Source: Podochytrium sp. JEL0797 (taxonomy: Eukaryota > Chytridiomycota > Chytridiomycetes > Chytridiales > Chytriomycetaceae). From it: a stretch of DNA of 30,285 nucleotides. The position numbers were made by a program, and so were the translations under genes. The stretch lies in the NCBI GenBank assembly GCA_027596195.1, contig JADGJG010000219.1, positions 1-30,285 on the forward strand, in the 5' to 3' direction. Below are positions 18,331 through 30,285 of this stretch, one piece after another (position 1 is the first letter of the stretch; each line of letters starts with the position of its first letter). The notes under the pieces were generated by a model that saw only the letters and a list, made by a program, of their open reading frames with translations, was not told the DNA's origin and made no database searches.

Positions 18331-19844
18331 TTATTGCACACTGGGACTTCCATACAACCGGGAATACTCCAACATCAACAGCGCGATATAACATCGATAA
18401 TAACTCTTGCGATTGATAATCTTCATCAACGCTTGCGCATTCGTGACAATCTCCTTGGCCTTGTCCTCGTTGTTTTGCAACCACTCTAACCGCTCCTCCA
18501 AATCCGAGTAATCCAACTTGAACGGCACATAATGCACAAACGGAATCAGTTGCTGGTTGAAGAAGTCGGTAAAGATGCCGTTGTACAAAATAACTGAGTT
18601 GGTCTCGAGGTAAAGTTGCAATCGCGCGGGCCACGTGAACCCGTCCACAACGATAAGGTATTTGAAGTTTTTGGTTTGCGTGAAATTGACATTGCCCTTG
18701 AGACCGTATTCGCTGCGAATGGCTGCTTCCACGGTACTATCGGCGGAGAAAAAGTAGGCGAAGCCGATATCGATCGCAAGGCTCGTCCCGTTTGCAGTCT
18801 CGCCTTTTGACACGTCAATCGTGGAGCCTGGATGTTTCACCTCGTACTCCTTGGCCCATTGGACGAGTCGAGTGCGGTGATACTTTCGCCAGGGAGCGTC
18901 CTGCGTATATCGACCTCCCGTATTCCCGCCGCGCCAAAACAAAACATTCTCCTTTTCCTCCCATGGAACCACATCCACCACTGTATCATTCAAAACATTG
19001 TGATGGTGGTCCTGAGGCATCATAATATCCGCAAAACACTCTGATTTCGACTGCGAAAAGACGGGACCGTGGATATTCTTGGCTGTCATTGATTCAGCAG
19101 GGGTGGGCGTTTGAAAGAATCCATGCATCTCGCGAATCGTTTGGCCCTTGTTGAGGAGGAGAGTCGCATTTGGGGAGGGAGTGTCGAACTTGTCGTGGAA
19201 GCATGCGTTTCTCGAGAACACATCGTTGATGGAGTAGTAGGGAGTCACGTCCAATGGATCCGAGGCGCGTGCGGATCGGGGATCGTCCTGGTACCATCCG
19301 CCTTGGAAGTTAAGTATAAATGTGAAAGGTTTGGCACCTTCGAGCACGCCGAGGATACCGTCCGTATGGAAATCGGACCAGTCAGGACCCACGTTGTGGC
19401 CGTCAAAGTTGCAAGTGAGGAACTGGTTGGTTTGGAATGGGATCAAGGAATCTGGGTGGATGTGGCCCTGGTCGAACCATGGCTTGAGGTCGGCGTAGAT
19501 TTGGAGGTAGAACGAGAGGTTGGTGGGGCATGAAGATTCTTCGGCAAAGGCGAGCCATTTCTCAACGTTCTTTGGTGGTGATCGGTCGAAACGACTCCGA
19601 TAGTCCACTTCCCAAGCAGACAAAGAGACTTGGTTCGTTGGTTCGAAGCTCGTCTGAGGGGTATCTACAGTGGCAGTGGAATGTGGGAGGCGGGAATGGA
19701 TGGGTTAACGATCATGATCGCGGATCAGCAACACAACTTACGCATCTCGGGCGTCTTGCGGGAGGCCTGCAGCGCCAACAGCATGAAAAGGGCCGACACC
19801 ACACTGATGCCAGCAACAAGGGTGTAGCGACTGGAGTTGATCAT
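18331..19844 (-). CDS. CAP10-like glycosyltransferase (GT90), copy 3, intact
   Basis: Exon 1 19844-19742 (103 nt, as in copy 1) and exon 2 19664-18331, over a 77-nt intron, give 478 residues. The N-terminal helix (residues 9-27) again predicts a type II membrane protein. It is followed by a stem, then the catalytic core with FWRGGNTGGRYTQDAPWRKY, VDGFTWPARLQLYLETNSVI and FVHYVPFKLDYSDLEERLEW. It differs from copy 1 mostly in the N-terminal half; the last 150 residues are nearly identical, which points to gene conversion or recent duplication. The upstream sequence differs from that of copies 1 and 2, so its promoter is probably ancestral or independent. Confidence 0.9.
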
Positions 19845-19916
19845 CGTTCCAGGCAGAGTGTTCCAGGCACCGATTTCGAGAAAAAATCTACCTGTTAATG
19901 TGGGTATGGAATCAGC

Positions 19917-19995
19917 ACAGCACCATCGTGTTGGTCTGGAGATATGTCTGCAGGCGCGATGGCCAAGTGAACCCGTCCACGACGAGAAGTATCCG
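19917..19995 (-). pseudogene. GT90 remnant (acceptor-region fragment)
   Basis: On the minus strand this reads RILLVVDGFTWPSRLQTYLQTN and then a stop. It is clearly the conserved VDGFTWPARLQLYLQTN segment of the neighbouring GT90 genes, isolated from any other domain and more diverged than copies 1-3. Confidence 0.8.
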
Positions 19996-20382
19996 ATTTA
20001 TTCCCTCTCCATCATAAAATTTATTTTATATAGAGTTAAAAAAGAGTAGAAAATCTAATACCGATGTAGTCACCGAGTTGTTTTCTGTGTGGCATCACAT
20101 GTGTTGTTTTCCAGCTTGCGCCGCGGGTTCCACTAACCTTCCCTCAAAGTATCATACCTTTTACATAGGCGATTCAGAGTTAGTATGGCATCTTTCTACA
20201 AAGGAAGTTGTAAAGCTGGTTGCTGTCTCGATCGCCTGTGTTGTTTGTTTCCATCGGAGAATGTGTTTGGAGGGTGTTTGCAGGGAACCCTCTGAAATTC
20301 CGTTTTTCCCGAGAACTTCCCTTCAGGTTTGTCGATCAAGACGATGTATAAAAAACTGACGTTATTCCTGTTACGAGGGAGC

Positions 20383-20634
20383 TCAAATAATGGGGATGGT
20401 AAAGTCGATACGGTTAATGATTAATGACTGGAAGGCAATCCACAGGACCATTTCGAGCAGATTCTGTTCGCACAATATAATGGAGGGAAGGGTGGCCTCC
20501 ACATCTGTGTTGATCACTTGAATGGATGAAAACGCGACATTAATCGAAACTCGCGCCCCACGTGCGCCTTCGCCATTGGAAACCTCAATCGTGGAGCCGT
20601 ACTTGAATTTCTCTCTCCATCCACCCACAATCAT
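20383..20634 (-). pseudogene. GT90 remnant (central fragment)
   Basis: An open frame of 83 codons contains EKFKYGSTIEVSNGEGARG and VSINVAFSS, matching the region of copy 1 around KHPGSTIDVSKGETANGTS and VSIDVAFSY. Sequence after that diverges. No FWRGG motif is present upstream in frame. It is probably part of the same dead copy as 19917-19995. Confidence 0.75.
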
Positions 20635-20688
20635 TTGGTATCAGTTTTCGAACGATTCACAACGAATCAAAAACAAAAAAATCCCAAA

Positions 20689-22817
20689 ATGCAGCGCTTC
20701 TCCGCGGTCTCCAAACTTTCGCTCCGCCGGCAGAGTTCCTCGGCAGCAACAAACAAATACTCGGCAAGAATCACTCAGCCAAAGGCTCAGGGCGCATCCC
20801 AGGCGATGCGTGAGTTTCTCTAGTCTCGTTCTAATGGCCACTAATACCCTTGTTGTTTGATCACGATCAACCAGTCCACGCCGTGGGTCTCTCTGATGTG
20901 CAAATGTCGTACCCACAGGTGAGGATCGAGTAGTTATTTATTATCTCATGTTATCTCCTGCAGGTCGGAATCTCAAGTGTCTGGTGGGAGGGCAACCCCT
21001 GTAATATGCATCTCAACGATCTCGCTGCGCACGTCAAGAAGGGTGTGGAGATGCGAAAGCTGGTTGGACTTCGCTTCAACACGATCGGAGTGAGGTTCGT
21101 TTGTAAATTTATTTTCTTTAATTTGCTAATCTAGTTGCTAGTGATGGAATCTCGATGGGAACCGAAGGAATGGGATACTCGCTCCAGTCGCGTGAAATCA
21201 TTGCCGATTCCATCGAAACCGTCATGCGTGCCCAGTGGTACGACGCAAACATTTCGATTCCCGGATGCGACAAGAACATGCCGGGATGCATCATGGCCAT
21301 GGGACGCGTGAACCGTCCGTCTTTGATGGTCTATGGAGGAACCATCAAGCCCGGTGTGTCGGGAATGTGTGGCAGTGACGGGGGTGAGTTTTTCGAATCC
21401 GCAGTGTTTGTTTTGTATCTGATTCCCCCCTTTTATTCCGAATACAATAGCCCCCAAATCATTGGACGTTGTCTCCGCCTTCCAATCCTACGGCGAATTC
21501 CTCTCCGGCAAAATCACCGAAGCCGAACGCCAAGACATTGTCAAACACTCGTGCCCTGGCGCGGGAGCCTGCGGAGGGATGTACACTGCCAATTCCATGG
21601 CGAGTGCCATCGAAGCCATCGGATTGACTCTCCCATACTCGTCTTCGACTCCTGCCGTTGACCCGCTCAAGATTCAAGAGTGTTTGGCCGCTGGAGAGGC
21701 CATTGAGAAACTCTTGATTGATGACATTCGTCCTTCGGATATTATTACCAAAAAGAGTTTGGAGAATGCGATTGTTGTTACCATGGCATTGGGAGGTTTG
21801 TTTTTCGAAACTTGGGTTTGGAAACTTTCTCTCACCGACTCACCCTCTCATTTAAGGCTCGACCAATGTTGTCCTTCACTTGTTGGCGATTGCGCGCACC
21901 ATGGACATTCCCCTCACCCTTGACGACTTCCAAGCCATCAGCGACAAGATCCCGTTCATTGCGGACCTGAAGCCCAGGTACACACCATACTCCTCCAATT
22001 ATTCGACCACGCAAACTAAACAAATCATCCAACACACCATACTCCTCCCCCCCAAAACACACACCACCCCAGTGGAAAATACGTCATGGAAGACATCCAC
22101 CACATTGGAGGAACCCCCGCGATCCTCAAATACCTCCTCGCGAACGGCCTCCTCCACGGCGACACCATCTCCGTCACTGGAAAAACCCTCGCGCAAAACG
22201 TGGCCGCCCTCCCGGGCCTCAAGGCAGGCCAACAGGTCCTCCGCCCGCTCTCGGACCCCATCAAGTCTTCGGGACACATCCAGATCCTGCGTGGACAGGT
22301 TGCACCCGAGGGATCCGTTGCCAAGATTACCGGCAAGGAAGGGATGAAATTCACGGGTCCCGCCAAAGTGTTTGACTGCGAGGAAGACATGTTGGCTGCC
22401 GTTGAAGCGGGCAAAATCGTGAAAGGAAACGTGGTCGTGATTCGATACGAAGGACCCAAAGGTGGACCCGGGATGCCCGAAATGTTGACCCCCACCAGTG
22501 TGATTATGGGCGCTGGGCTCGGTGACTCTGTCGCTCTCTTGACCGACGGTCGATTCAGCGGCGGGTCGCATGGTTTCATTATCGGACACATCACGCCTGA
22601 AGCGCAGGTTGGTGGACCGATTGCGTTGTTGAAGGATGGGGATGTTGTGACTATCGATGCGGATGCGAGGGTGATTGATACAAATGTGTCGGAGGAGGAG
22701 ATGGAGGCGAGACGGAAGGTGTGGGTGGCGCCGGCTTATAAAGTCAAGAGGGGGACTTTGGCCAAGTTTATCAAGAATGTGAGTAGTGCTTCGGAAGGGT
22801 GTACGACGGATATGTGA
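20689..22817 (+). CDS. ILV3: Dihydroxy-acid dehydratase, mitochondrial
   Basis: Seven exons (20689-20809, 20875-20918, 20964-21094, 21142-21383, 21451-21795, 21857-21977, 22073-22817) join in frame to 582 residues. The N-terminus ([20 protein letters not shown]) is a typical mitochondrial targeting peptide. It catalyses the third common step of valine/isoleucine (and pantothenate precursor) synthesis, turning dihydroxy-acids into 2-keto acids with an Fe-S cluster. The likely cluster cysteines are Cys68 (GNPCNMHL), Cys141 ([10 protein letters not shown]) and Cys220 ([14 protein letters not shown]). The second family signature, [19 protein letters not shown], is intact. Introns are 45-95 nt. 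AATAAA lies at 22833-22838. Length and motifs are normal for the family. Confidence 0.97.
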
Positions 22818-22983
22818 TTATTTTTTTCGAGGAATAAAAGCATGGGCGGGGGTTTGGGTAATCAAAGTAAATTCTTTCCACCAATTTGTTATCTTCCACC
22901 TGGGAAAGGAAGAATTTCTTGTTCCGTTTCTTGTTCATTCATCGCAATCGGACGTTTCATTCATTGATGCTCCCAAAAAAAGA

Positions 22984-23946
22984 ATGGCCTCAACGGTTCC
23001 GCACTATGCTCTCACTTACTACGTCTTTGTACCAACCTACGTAATTGGTGCACTCATCAGCTCCTGGATTCTCATCACCCTCCTGCGAGGCCGCCACCAC
23101 CTCCTCACCGACCGCCTCTCCCACTGCCTCTTTGCCATCCTCCTCGTCGACCTCCTCTTCTGTCTCGTCCAGTTTACCAAATACGCGGTCCTCTTGCACG
23201 CCACAGAGTCCACTCTTCTCGTCTCGCGACGCGTGATTGCGGGGTTCAATTTTGTGAGCTGGTTGGCGGTTTGGGCGGCGAATTTGTGTCTTGCGACGGA
23301 ACGGTATTTTGTGTTGGCGACGAGGGAGAGGGGTGGGGAGGGGAAGTATTTTGTGGGTATGGTGGTGCCGTTGGTGGTCGTTGCGCTTCCGGTGACGGTG
23401 GCAACATCCACTTGTGTGAGTTTGCTCTGGAGTTGTTTCACAATTCCATTCTCCCCCACTCTCCACCTTCTCTTCTTCCTAATCGGCTTTTACCAGTCCA
23501 ATTTCTCAGGCAACATCATTCCCGCGCAAAGCCCTCAATTTGAAATCGTGTTTTCACTCATGCTCTTTGGTTTCTGTTACACCGTCGCAGTGACAATCAG
23601 TTTGTACGTGTTTGGCTACTTTGCAGCCAAACGAGATCTGGTGGTCTTAAAGGAACCGTTCCGTCGAGAACTGGTAACCAAAATATCTCCTTCACGATCG
23701 TAATTTTCTCATTCCTTTTTCCAGGAACGAAAAATGAGGCTCTCGTTAACACTCATGGCCTCCTTCCTCTTCATTTGCTATATTCCCATGTTAGTGTACG
23801 TTTTGCTGCCCGAAGGAGTGCGACAACAAGGATGGGTCACGTTCATTGCGTTGGAATTGGTGGCGCTGGATACCATTGTCAATCCGCTGTTGATTTTGCA
23901 TTTCACGCCAAAGATTCGGGGTGCTGTTTTGTCGTGCGGGTCTTGA
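22984..23946 (+). CDS. Rhodopsin-type (class A-like) G-protein-coupled receptor
   Basis: Exons 22984-23415, 23497-23673 and 23725-23946 join to 276 residues with exactly seven helices. The first intron (81 nt, GTGAGT...ACCAG) is in frame and could be missed; if retained it adds an eighth hydrophobic stretch. Class A features are an Asp in helix 2 (LLVDLLF), an ERY motif at the end of helix 3 (LATERYFVL), and DTIVNPLLIL in helix 7, where NPxxY is expected. The Schiff-base Lys position of opsins is Ala, so it is not a retinal opsin. The tail is short. The ligand is unknown. A truncated paralog follows at 24264. The window also holds a different 7TM gene at 7533-8510. Confidence 0.75.
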
Positions 23947-24263
23947 GTAAAGAGAATCGTGTTTATGTCACTGCAACGCTTTAGGAGTTAAAAAAAAAGA
24001 GCGGGAGGTGATGAAGGGAACCTGGATAAAGGACGGCAAAACCTCCTTCACACACTACCGTGCAGAGATGGCAGATGGTTTTTCGGATTTGTTTCATGCA
24101 AATCAGTGACACCAGCGTTTTCCGCGCGCTCCAGTGTTTCGCAAACTTATGATGAGGGGCCGCGCTTTTTCACTGAGTGTTTAATGTATTGGCACGTGCG
24201 AATCAATCTATCTTCTTTCTCTCAACCCCTATTATCAAATTTAGAATTCATTCATTCATTAAA

Positions 24264-24492
24264 ATGCCCAGTGTCCCTCCCGACTTTCCACATTTCAATC
24301 TCTCCTACTACTTCTTCGTACCAACATACTCTGTGGGCGCATTCGTCAACTTGTGGATTCTCATCACCCTCACCCGAGGACGCTGCCACCTCCTCACGGA
24401 CCGACTTTCGCACCGTCTCTGCATCCTAGTTGGAGTTGAATTCATCTATTGTTTCATCCAGCTCGCCAAATATGCGATTCTTCTTCATGTTG
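24264..24492 (+). pseudogene. Truncated paralog of the GPCR (helices 1-2 only)
   Basis: MPSVPPDFPHFNLSYYFFVP and the following ILITLTRGRCHLLTDRLSH and QLAKYAILLHV match the first 75 residues of the receptor at 22984. Similarity stops abruptly at about 24492, where a fragment of another gene family begins on the opposite strand. The open frame runs on to 24674 only by chance through antisense sequence. Confidence 0.8.
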
Positions 24493-24493
24493 C

Positions 24494-24605
24494 AGCGACT
24501 AACGATTCCGACGGTAGCGAGTGCGTTTTCGGTAGATTGGGTAAGTGGAGTGACGATGATGGTGGATGCGGTAATGAGCAAGGTGTAGATATAGGCGAGG
24601 TGCAT
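24494..24605 (-). pseudogene. Signal-peptide fragment of the Ala-rich secreted protein family
   Basis: The minus strand from the ATG at 24605 reads MHLAYIYTLLITASTIIVTP and then TENALATVGIV, matching the start of the protein at 28653 (MHLSYLCTLLLVASSIAAP, then AENALA). It ends at the junction with the GPCR fragment. No Ala/Lys-rich body is present. Confidence 0.7.
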
Positions 24606-25012
24606 GGTGTAGTTTTTTGTGTAGTTTTTTTTACTTTTCTCATGTGCGCTGGAAACACGCGGGCGGAACAATAAAAAAACGAAATAGAAGTGTATTATGC
24701 GAAACAGAGTTGTTAAATAACGTTAATTACATTTATAGTTCCGCTTTCTTGTTGCGGGAGGTGTAGGGGGAAAATATATTGCATTTTTGAGTTTCAAGTT
24801 CAGGATTTTCCTAAAATTTTCCTCATACAGCATTACCTAAAAATCAATTGCAAATCGCGACGCACCCTCGCGCGCACCGAAATGTGCGCATTTAGCGGGG
24901 GGACCCCGCAGAAAACGCGAGCTCAAGTTCGCACGCGGTCGCCATGTTTTTATTATTCCATCTCATCGCCACATCCCCAAACACACCCCCCCTCCCCTTA
25001 CCAACACCCCCC
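24606..25012. other. No gene recognised
   Basis: AT-rich spacer downstream of DCP1. A small GC palindrome, GCGGGG-gga-CCCCGC, lies near 24895-24909. The C-rich stretch around 24970-25010 is the DCP1 3' end. Confidence 0.4.
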
Positions 25013-25935
25013 TCAAACAGTCTTATAAGCCTCATACAAACTCCGCTGAAACCCGGGCTCCTGCACACACCGCCCCAACCGTTCCACAAACTCGTTCAAC
25101 TCCAAACTCCGGGGCGCATGGTGTGGCAATAGACACGTGTCGAGTACGCTCCAGAGAACTTGGAGATGTTTGATGGGTGCTGTGATGGGTTGCAGTTGTT
25201 GTTGCGGGGGAGTGGGGGAGGGCACGGCGGATGGGTTCATGAGGAGGTGCATGAGGTTGATTCCGGAGTGGGTTGGGTGGGCGGGGACGGTTGCGTCGTC
25301 GAGTGGGGGTGGGATGTAGGAGGTCGCGCATTTGCTGAAGGAAAGGTGGGGTTAGCCAAGAGAGCAAGGAACGAGAAAGAGAGGAGTTGGGCTCACTCCT
25401 GCAACGACTCTGCCATCCGTATTCTATCCTGCGCTTCGTAGATCCACAGTCCCTGGACGTGTTCTAACAAACAAATGAGTCAGACCTGGTTCCATCATGC
25501 AACCCCCAACAGTTTCGTTACCCATCCTCGGATCCCTGTAAATCACATAGTCTCCCGTGACTTGGAACTCAATGTCATCGTTGAGATCGACTTCCAGGTT
25601 GTCGATGCCGAGCCGGTTGAGGATCAACAATCGGTGCTGGAGGGGCTGGTCTTGGCGGCGGAGGATGAAGAGGGAGCCTTCGATGCCGCGCTTGTTCTGA
25701 TAAGGAGTGAGTGAGTATAGGGAGTGAGTGTCGATAGGGATAGGTAACTAGGGAGTAACTAGGGCGAACTAGGGAGCACTCCTAGTGTTCCTCGGGACAC
25801 GCTCACCCACGACTGGCGCTCCTCGTCAAACTCGTACAAAACAACATGCGAAGTCGAGTCCAAAATCTCGGCAACAAAAGAATCGAGGCGTCGAAGCACG
25901 CGCAGATTGTGCGCGTTTTTTTGAGCAAAGTCCAT
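25013..25935 (-). CDS. DCP1: mRNA-decapping complex subunit Dcp1 (EVH1 domain)
   Basis: Exons 25935-25807, 25696-25522, 25463-25397 and 25334-25013 join in frame to 230 residues. Residues 1-124 form the Dcp1-type EVH1 domain: NLRVLRRLDSFVAEIL, HVVLYEFDEERQSW, then KRGIEGSLFILRRQ, LLILNRLGIDNLEVDL, DDIEFQVTGDYVIYRD and QGLWIYEAQDRIRMAE with the conserved Trp108. The rest is a Pro/Gln-rich linker and a helical C-terminus (FVERLGRCVQEPGFQRSLYE). Dcp1 activates the Dcp2 decapping nuclease in cytoplasmic P-bodies. Introns are 110, 58 and 62 nt; the first contains short AACTAGGG repeats. Its ATG is 61 bp from the stop of the NDR kinase on the same strand, so its promoter must be very short or lie in that gene. 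Confidence 0.92.
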
Positions 25936-25996
25936 TTTGGGAATTTGTTTTTTTTTGATTTGTGAGCACCGAGAGAAAGAAGAGAGAAACGGAGGA

Positions 25997-28292
<2,296 letters not shown>

Positions 28293-28652
28293 TGGGATGC
28301 CGATTTTCACAGAAAATCAAGGCCGCCTCATGTCACCCCGGGTGTAAGCCTCTCCACACAGCACTTTATTAACACCGTATGAGAAAATCAATGTCAAGAA
28401 TCAATAACTGAAATGAAACTGAAACGAACCAATTTAATTGCTGTCACTCGATCAGCACTTTTCTCCCCCATCACTCCCACACAACTAGCAGCGCCGCATC
28501 AATTACATATAAAGAAATTGAGTTTCCAGTTCATAACAAAATAAAGAAAACGTGAAATTTTTTTAGTTGCGCACGCGCATGTGGCAAACCAAAACCCATA
28601 AAAGGATGTCCCCCTCGCTCCCCTTTCCCATCAAAACACAAAACAACAAACA
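28293..28652. promoter_or_regulatory. Divergent promoter region, kinase and Ala-rich secreted protein
   Basis: This spacer separates two divergent starts. A TATAAA at 28508-28513 and a CATAAAAG at 28597-28604 lie 140 and 50 bp upstream of the ATG at 28653. The A/C-rich CAAAACACAAAACAACAAAC run just before that ATG suggests a highly expressed fungal gene leader. No other gene was seen. Confidence 0.4.
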
Positions 28653-29285
28653 ATGCACCTCTCCTACCTCTGCACCTTGCTCCTTGTCGCGTCCAGCATT
28701 GCCGCCCCAATTCCACAAGTCGCTGAAAACGCGCTTGCTGCCTTTGATGCGACTGTGGCCATTCCTGTCGTTGCTGAGGTGCCACAAAACTTGGATGCGC
28801 GTGATAAAGCGGCTGCTGGTGCTGCTGCAGCTGTTAAGCCTGCTGCCGCTGCCAAACCTGCTGCTGCTGCCGCCGCCGCGAAACCAGCTGCTGCTAAGAA
28901 AGCTGCTGCCGCGAAACCCGCAGCCGCTGCCAAGAAGGCGGCAGCTGCTAAACCTGCTACTGCCGCCGCAGCCAAAACGAAGGCTGCCGCCGCGAAACCA
29001 GTTGCCGCAACGAAGGCCGCAGCAGCCAATGCCAAGGCTGCTAAACCTGCCGCAGCTGCCGCTAAAGCCGCGGCAGCCAAGCCAGCTGCTGCTGCTAAGA
29101 AAGCCGCGGCTGCCAAAAAGGCTGCTGCCGCCAAAAAAGCTGCTGCAGCCAAGAAGGCCGCCGCTGCGAAGGCAGCCGCTCCAACTGCCTCCCCTGCTGC
29201 TTCCCCAGCTGCTGCTCCAGCTGCTCCTGCTCCACCCGGGGGAGTTATCGTTTCGGGTGTTGCTCCAGCTCCCGCTGCCAGATAG
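28653..29285 (+). CDS. Secreted Ala/Lys/Pro-rich low-complexity protein
   Basis: Single-exon ORF of 210 residues. MHLSYLCTLLLVASSIAAP is a good signal peptide with cleavage near residue 18-19. Then comes a 35-residue non-repetitive part (AENALAAFDATVAIPVVAEV). From about residue 50 to 175 there are tandem blocks of the type KPAAAAK and KKAAAAK, then an Ala/Pro/Ser tail and GGVIVSGVAPAPAAR. The composition resembles histone H1 tails and Ala-rich antifreeze or mucin-like proteins, but with a signal peptide a cell-wall or extracellular role is more likely; a nuclear role would conflict with it. The antisense strand is also open but reads Gly/Ser/Ala repeats only. A fragment of a sibling gene lies at 24494-24605. 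AATAAA is at 29383-29388. Confidence 0.75.
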   Translation: MHLSYLCTLLLVASSIAAPIPQVAENALAAFDATVAIPVVAEVPQNLDARDKAAAGAAAAVKPAAAAKPAAAAAAAKPAAAKKAAAAKPAAAAKKAAAAKPATAAAAKTKAAAAKPVAATKAAAANAKAAKPAAAAAKAAAAKPAAAAKKAAAAKKAAAAKKAAAAKKAAAAKAAAPTASPAASPAAAPAAPAPPGGVIVSGVAPAPAAR

Positions 29286-30088
29286 ATTTGATGTATTCCC
29301 TGCATTCATTTCTCACTTCTTTGCTATTCCTTTCTTCCATTTTTCATTTCTTTGCATCTCTGCCTTTTACTTCTGCATTTTCAATAAAACAACTCCTCTT
29401 TAACACAAAGACAAGCTTCTATGATCTGGATGCCTGCTGGATTCCCCAAAAAATATTTTTCATTTCTATTACGCAATCTTCTCACCAATCGATACATGAC
29501 GCGTTTTCATATAAAGCCTTCAGCTGATAGCTCTGCTCTCTACATCTCGCGACTTCATCTCCGGACCCGCTTCGCTCAGATTTACTACGGCATCAGGGTG
29601 AGTTCGAGTGACAGATGGCTACGTAAAGGACTTTTACTCTTTGTTTTATTTTGACTCCATCTTCAGATTCGACCAGGTCAAGAACACTTATCAGAAAACT
29701 GAGAACTGCCGCATCGATTATTCAAAAAATCATGCTTCCTCGCCATCACGAAATGAAAGGAGAATGAAATGTCAAAACCCCTAATCACTCCTATTCTCCC
29801 TGGCACAGCATGTAAAAGATCAATCAGTCGCAAAAAAATTGGGTTCCTCCTTCATAACGAAACGAAACGAAAACAAAATTTTGTTAAAAACTTGCATATA
29901 TTGCTGATAAACCCTAGGCTCTATGACAGCCCCCGTTCGGGAAAAAAAATGGTCGTGCCTCCGTCTTTTCTTTCCCGTTAGGGTTGTAGTATAGGAGAGT
30001 GTTGACTGTGTGGTAACTGATTAGTCTCGATTCTGCGCGGGTTGGTGGCGGAAGAGAAGGCTGGGTTTGAAGTTGAACTTTTGCTTGA
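29286..30088. other. About 800 bp without a recognised gene
   Basis: AT-rich sequence with the 3'UTR of the Ala-rich gene at its left end. A donor-like GGTGAGTTCG at about 29597 and short ACGAA repeats near 29860 are visible. Small ORFs in several frames show no motif. Part of it may be the upstream exon or intron of the ORF at 30089. Confidence 0.4.
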
Positions 30089-30277
30089 GTCGGGGGGCTT
30101 GTAGCTGATGTAAGAAGCTGTTGTGGTTTCCCGAACAAAGCAGGAACTGCGAATGGAGCGCTGGACGCTGCATGTGAAGCATCGGTTGCAAAAACGGGAG
30201 GTATAGCCGTGGTGGACGCGAATGGGAATACTGTGATTGTTCCTCGCCCTCCTGCTGCTGCCAAAGCTGCAGCGTAA
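30089..30277 (+). CDS. Possible last exon of an Ala-rich protein gene
   Basis: An open frame of 62 codons before TAA, without an ATG near its start, ends AVVDANGNTVIVPRPPAAAK and AAA. The GG(I/V)xVV segment followed by an Ala/Pro tail resembles the end of the protein at 28653 (GGVIVSGVAPAPAAR). It could be a 3' exon after an intron ending at an AG around 30103-30114. The opposite strand is also open for 116 codons without motif. Confidence 0.3.
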   Translation, partial: VGGLVADVRSCCGFPNKAGTANGALDAACEASVAKTGGIAVVDANGNTVIVPRPPAAAKAAA

Positions 30278-30285
30278 AGAAGTAT

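Noticed and set aside
22984..23946. Opsin
   Set aside because: The Lys position six residues before the helix-7 NP motif is Ala.
28563..29309. Long antisense ORFs (Gly/Ser-rich and Ala-rich) over the Ala-rich gene
   Set aside because: They are low-complexity shadows of the GCN-rich repeat; only the plus strand has a signal peptide, leader and polyA signal.
29914..30264. 116-codon minus-strand ORF at the right edge
   Set aside because: No motif, Ser/Thr/Pro composition, and it overlaps the more family-like plus-strand frame at 30089-30277.

Overview
The window is a gene-dense piece of a eukaryotic nuclear genome, most likely a zoosporic (chytrid-type) fungus. Nearly every recognisable gene is split by short GT-AG introns, mostly 42-95 nt, and polyadenylation signals sit close behind stop codons. 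Fungal-style housekeeping genes (RPL32, RPS16, ILV3, DCP1, an NDR/Cbk1 kinase, a hybrid histidine kinase) lie next to 7TM receptors and a rhodopsin-type GPCR, a mix typical of early-diverging fungi. The organism is an inference from gene content; no rRNA or tRNA is present to confirm it.

Layout. 1-7.4 kb is accessory sequence. It holds two copies of an F-box-like/leucine-rich-repeat gene (1-441, cut by the window edge, and 6097-7210), a Myb/SANT-like gene facing a decayed PIF/Harbinger transposase (762-2223), a small coiled-coil gene (2823-3383) whose 3' exons were copied to 5650-5879, and an unrecognised minus-strand gene with a 51-bp tandem repeat (3720-5044). 7.5-8.5 kb is an orphan seven-TM protein. 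8.7-12.2 kb is a housekeeping block: RPL32 and RPS16 diverge, their upstream regions share an inverted promoter block, and between them sits a five-exon gene that spliced in silico looks like Abraxas, the MPN-minus scaffold of BRISC/BRCA1-A deubiquitinase complexes.

12.5-15.1 kb is a seven-exon hybrid histidine kinase with PAS, phospho-His and receiver regions, whose ATP-binding domain has lost key N-box and G1-box residues. 15.2-20.6 kb is a head-to-tail array of CAP10-like (GT90) glycosyltransferases: two intact copies, one frameshifted copy between them and two remnants. 20.7-22.8 kb is mitochondrial dihydroxy-acid dehydratase (seven exons). 23-24.6 kb has a rhodopsin-type GPCR, then a truncated GPCR copy joined tail-to-tail to a fragment of the secreted Ala-rich protein family.

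25-28.3 kb carries DCP1 (mRNA decapping) and an NDR/LATS-family kinase (eight exons) on the same strand, 61 bp apart. 28.6-29.3 kb is a secreted Ala/Lys/Pro-rich low-complexity protein, followed by about 800 bp without a recognisable gene and a possible last exon at the right edge.

Exon joins were made by hand from frame continuity, GT/AG sites and family motifs. The joins in RPL32, RPS16, ILV3, the kinase, DCP1, the histidine kinase, the Abraxas-like gene and the two intact GT90 genes all keep frame exactly. Those in the Myb/SANT, LRR and 3720-5044 genes are uncertain.
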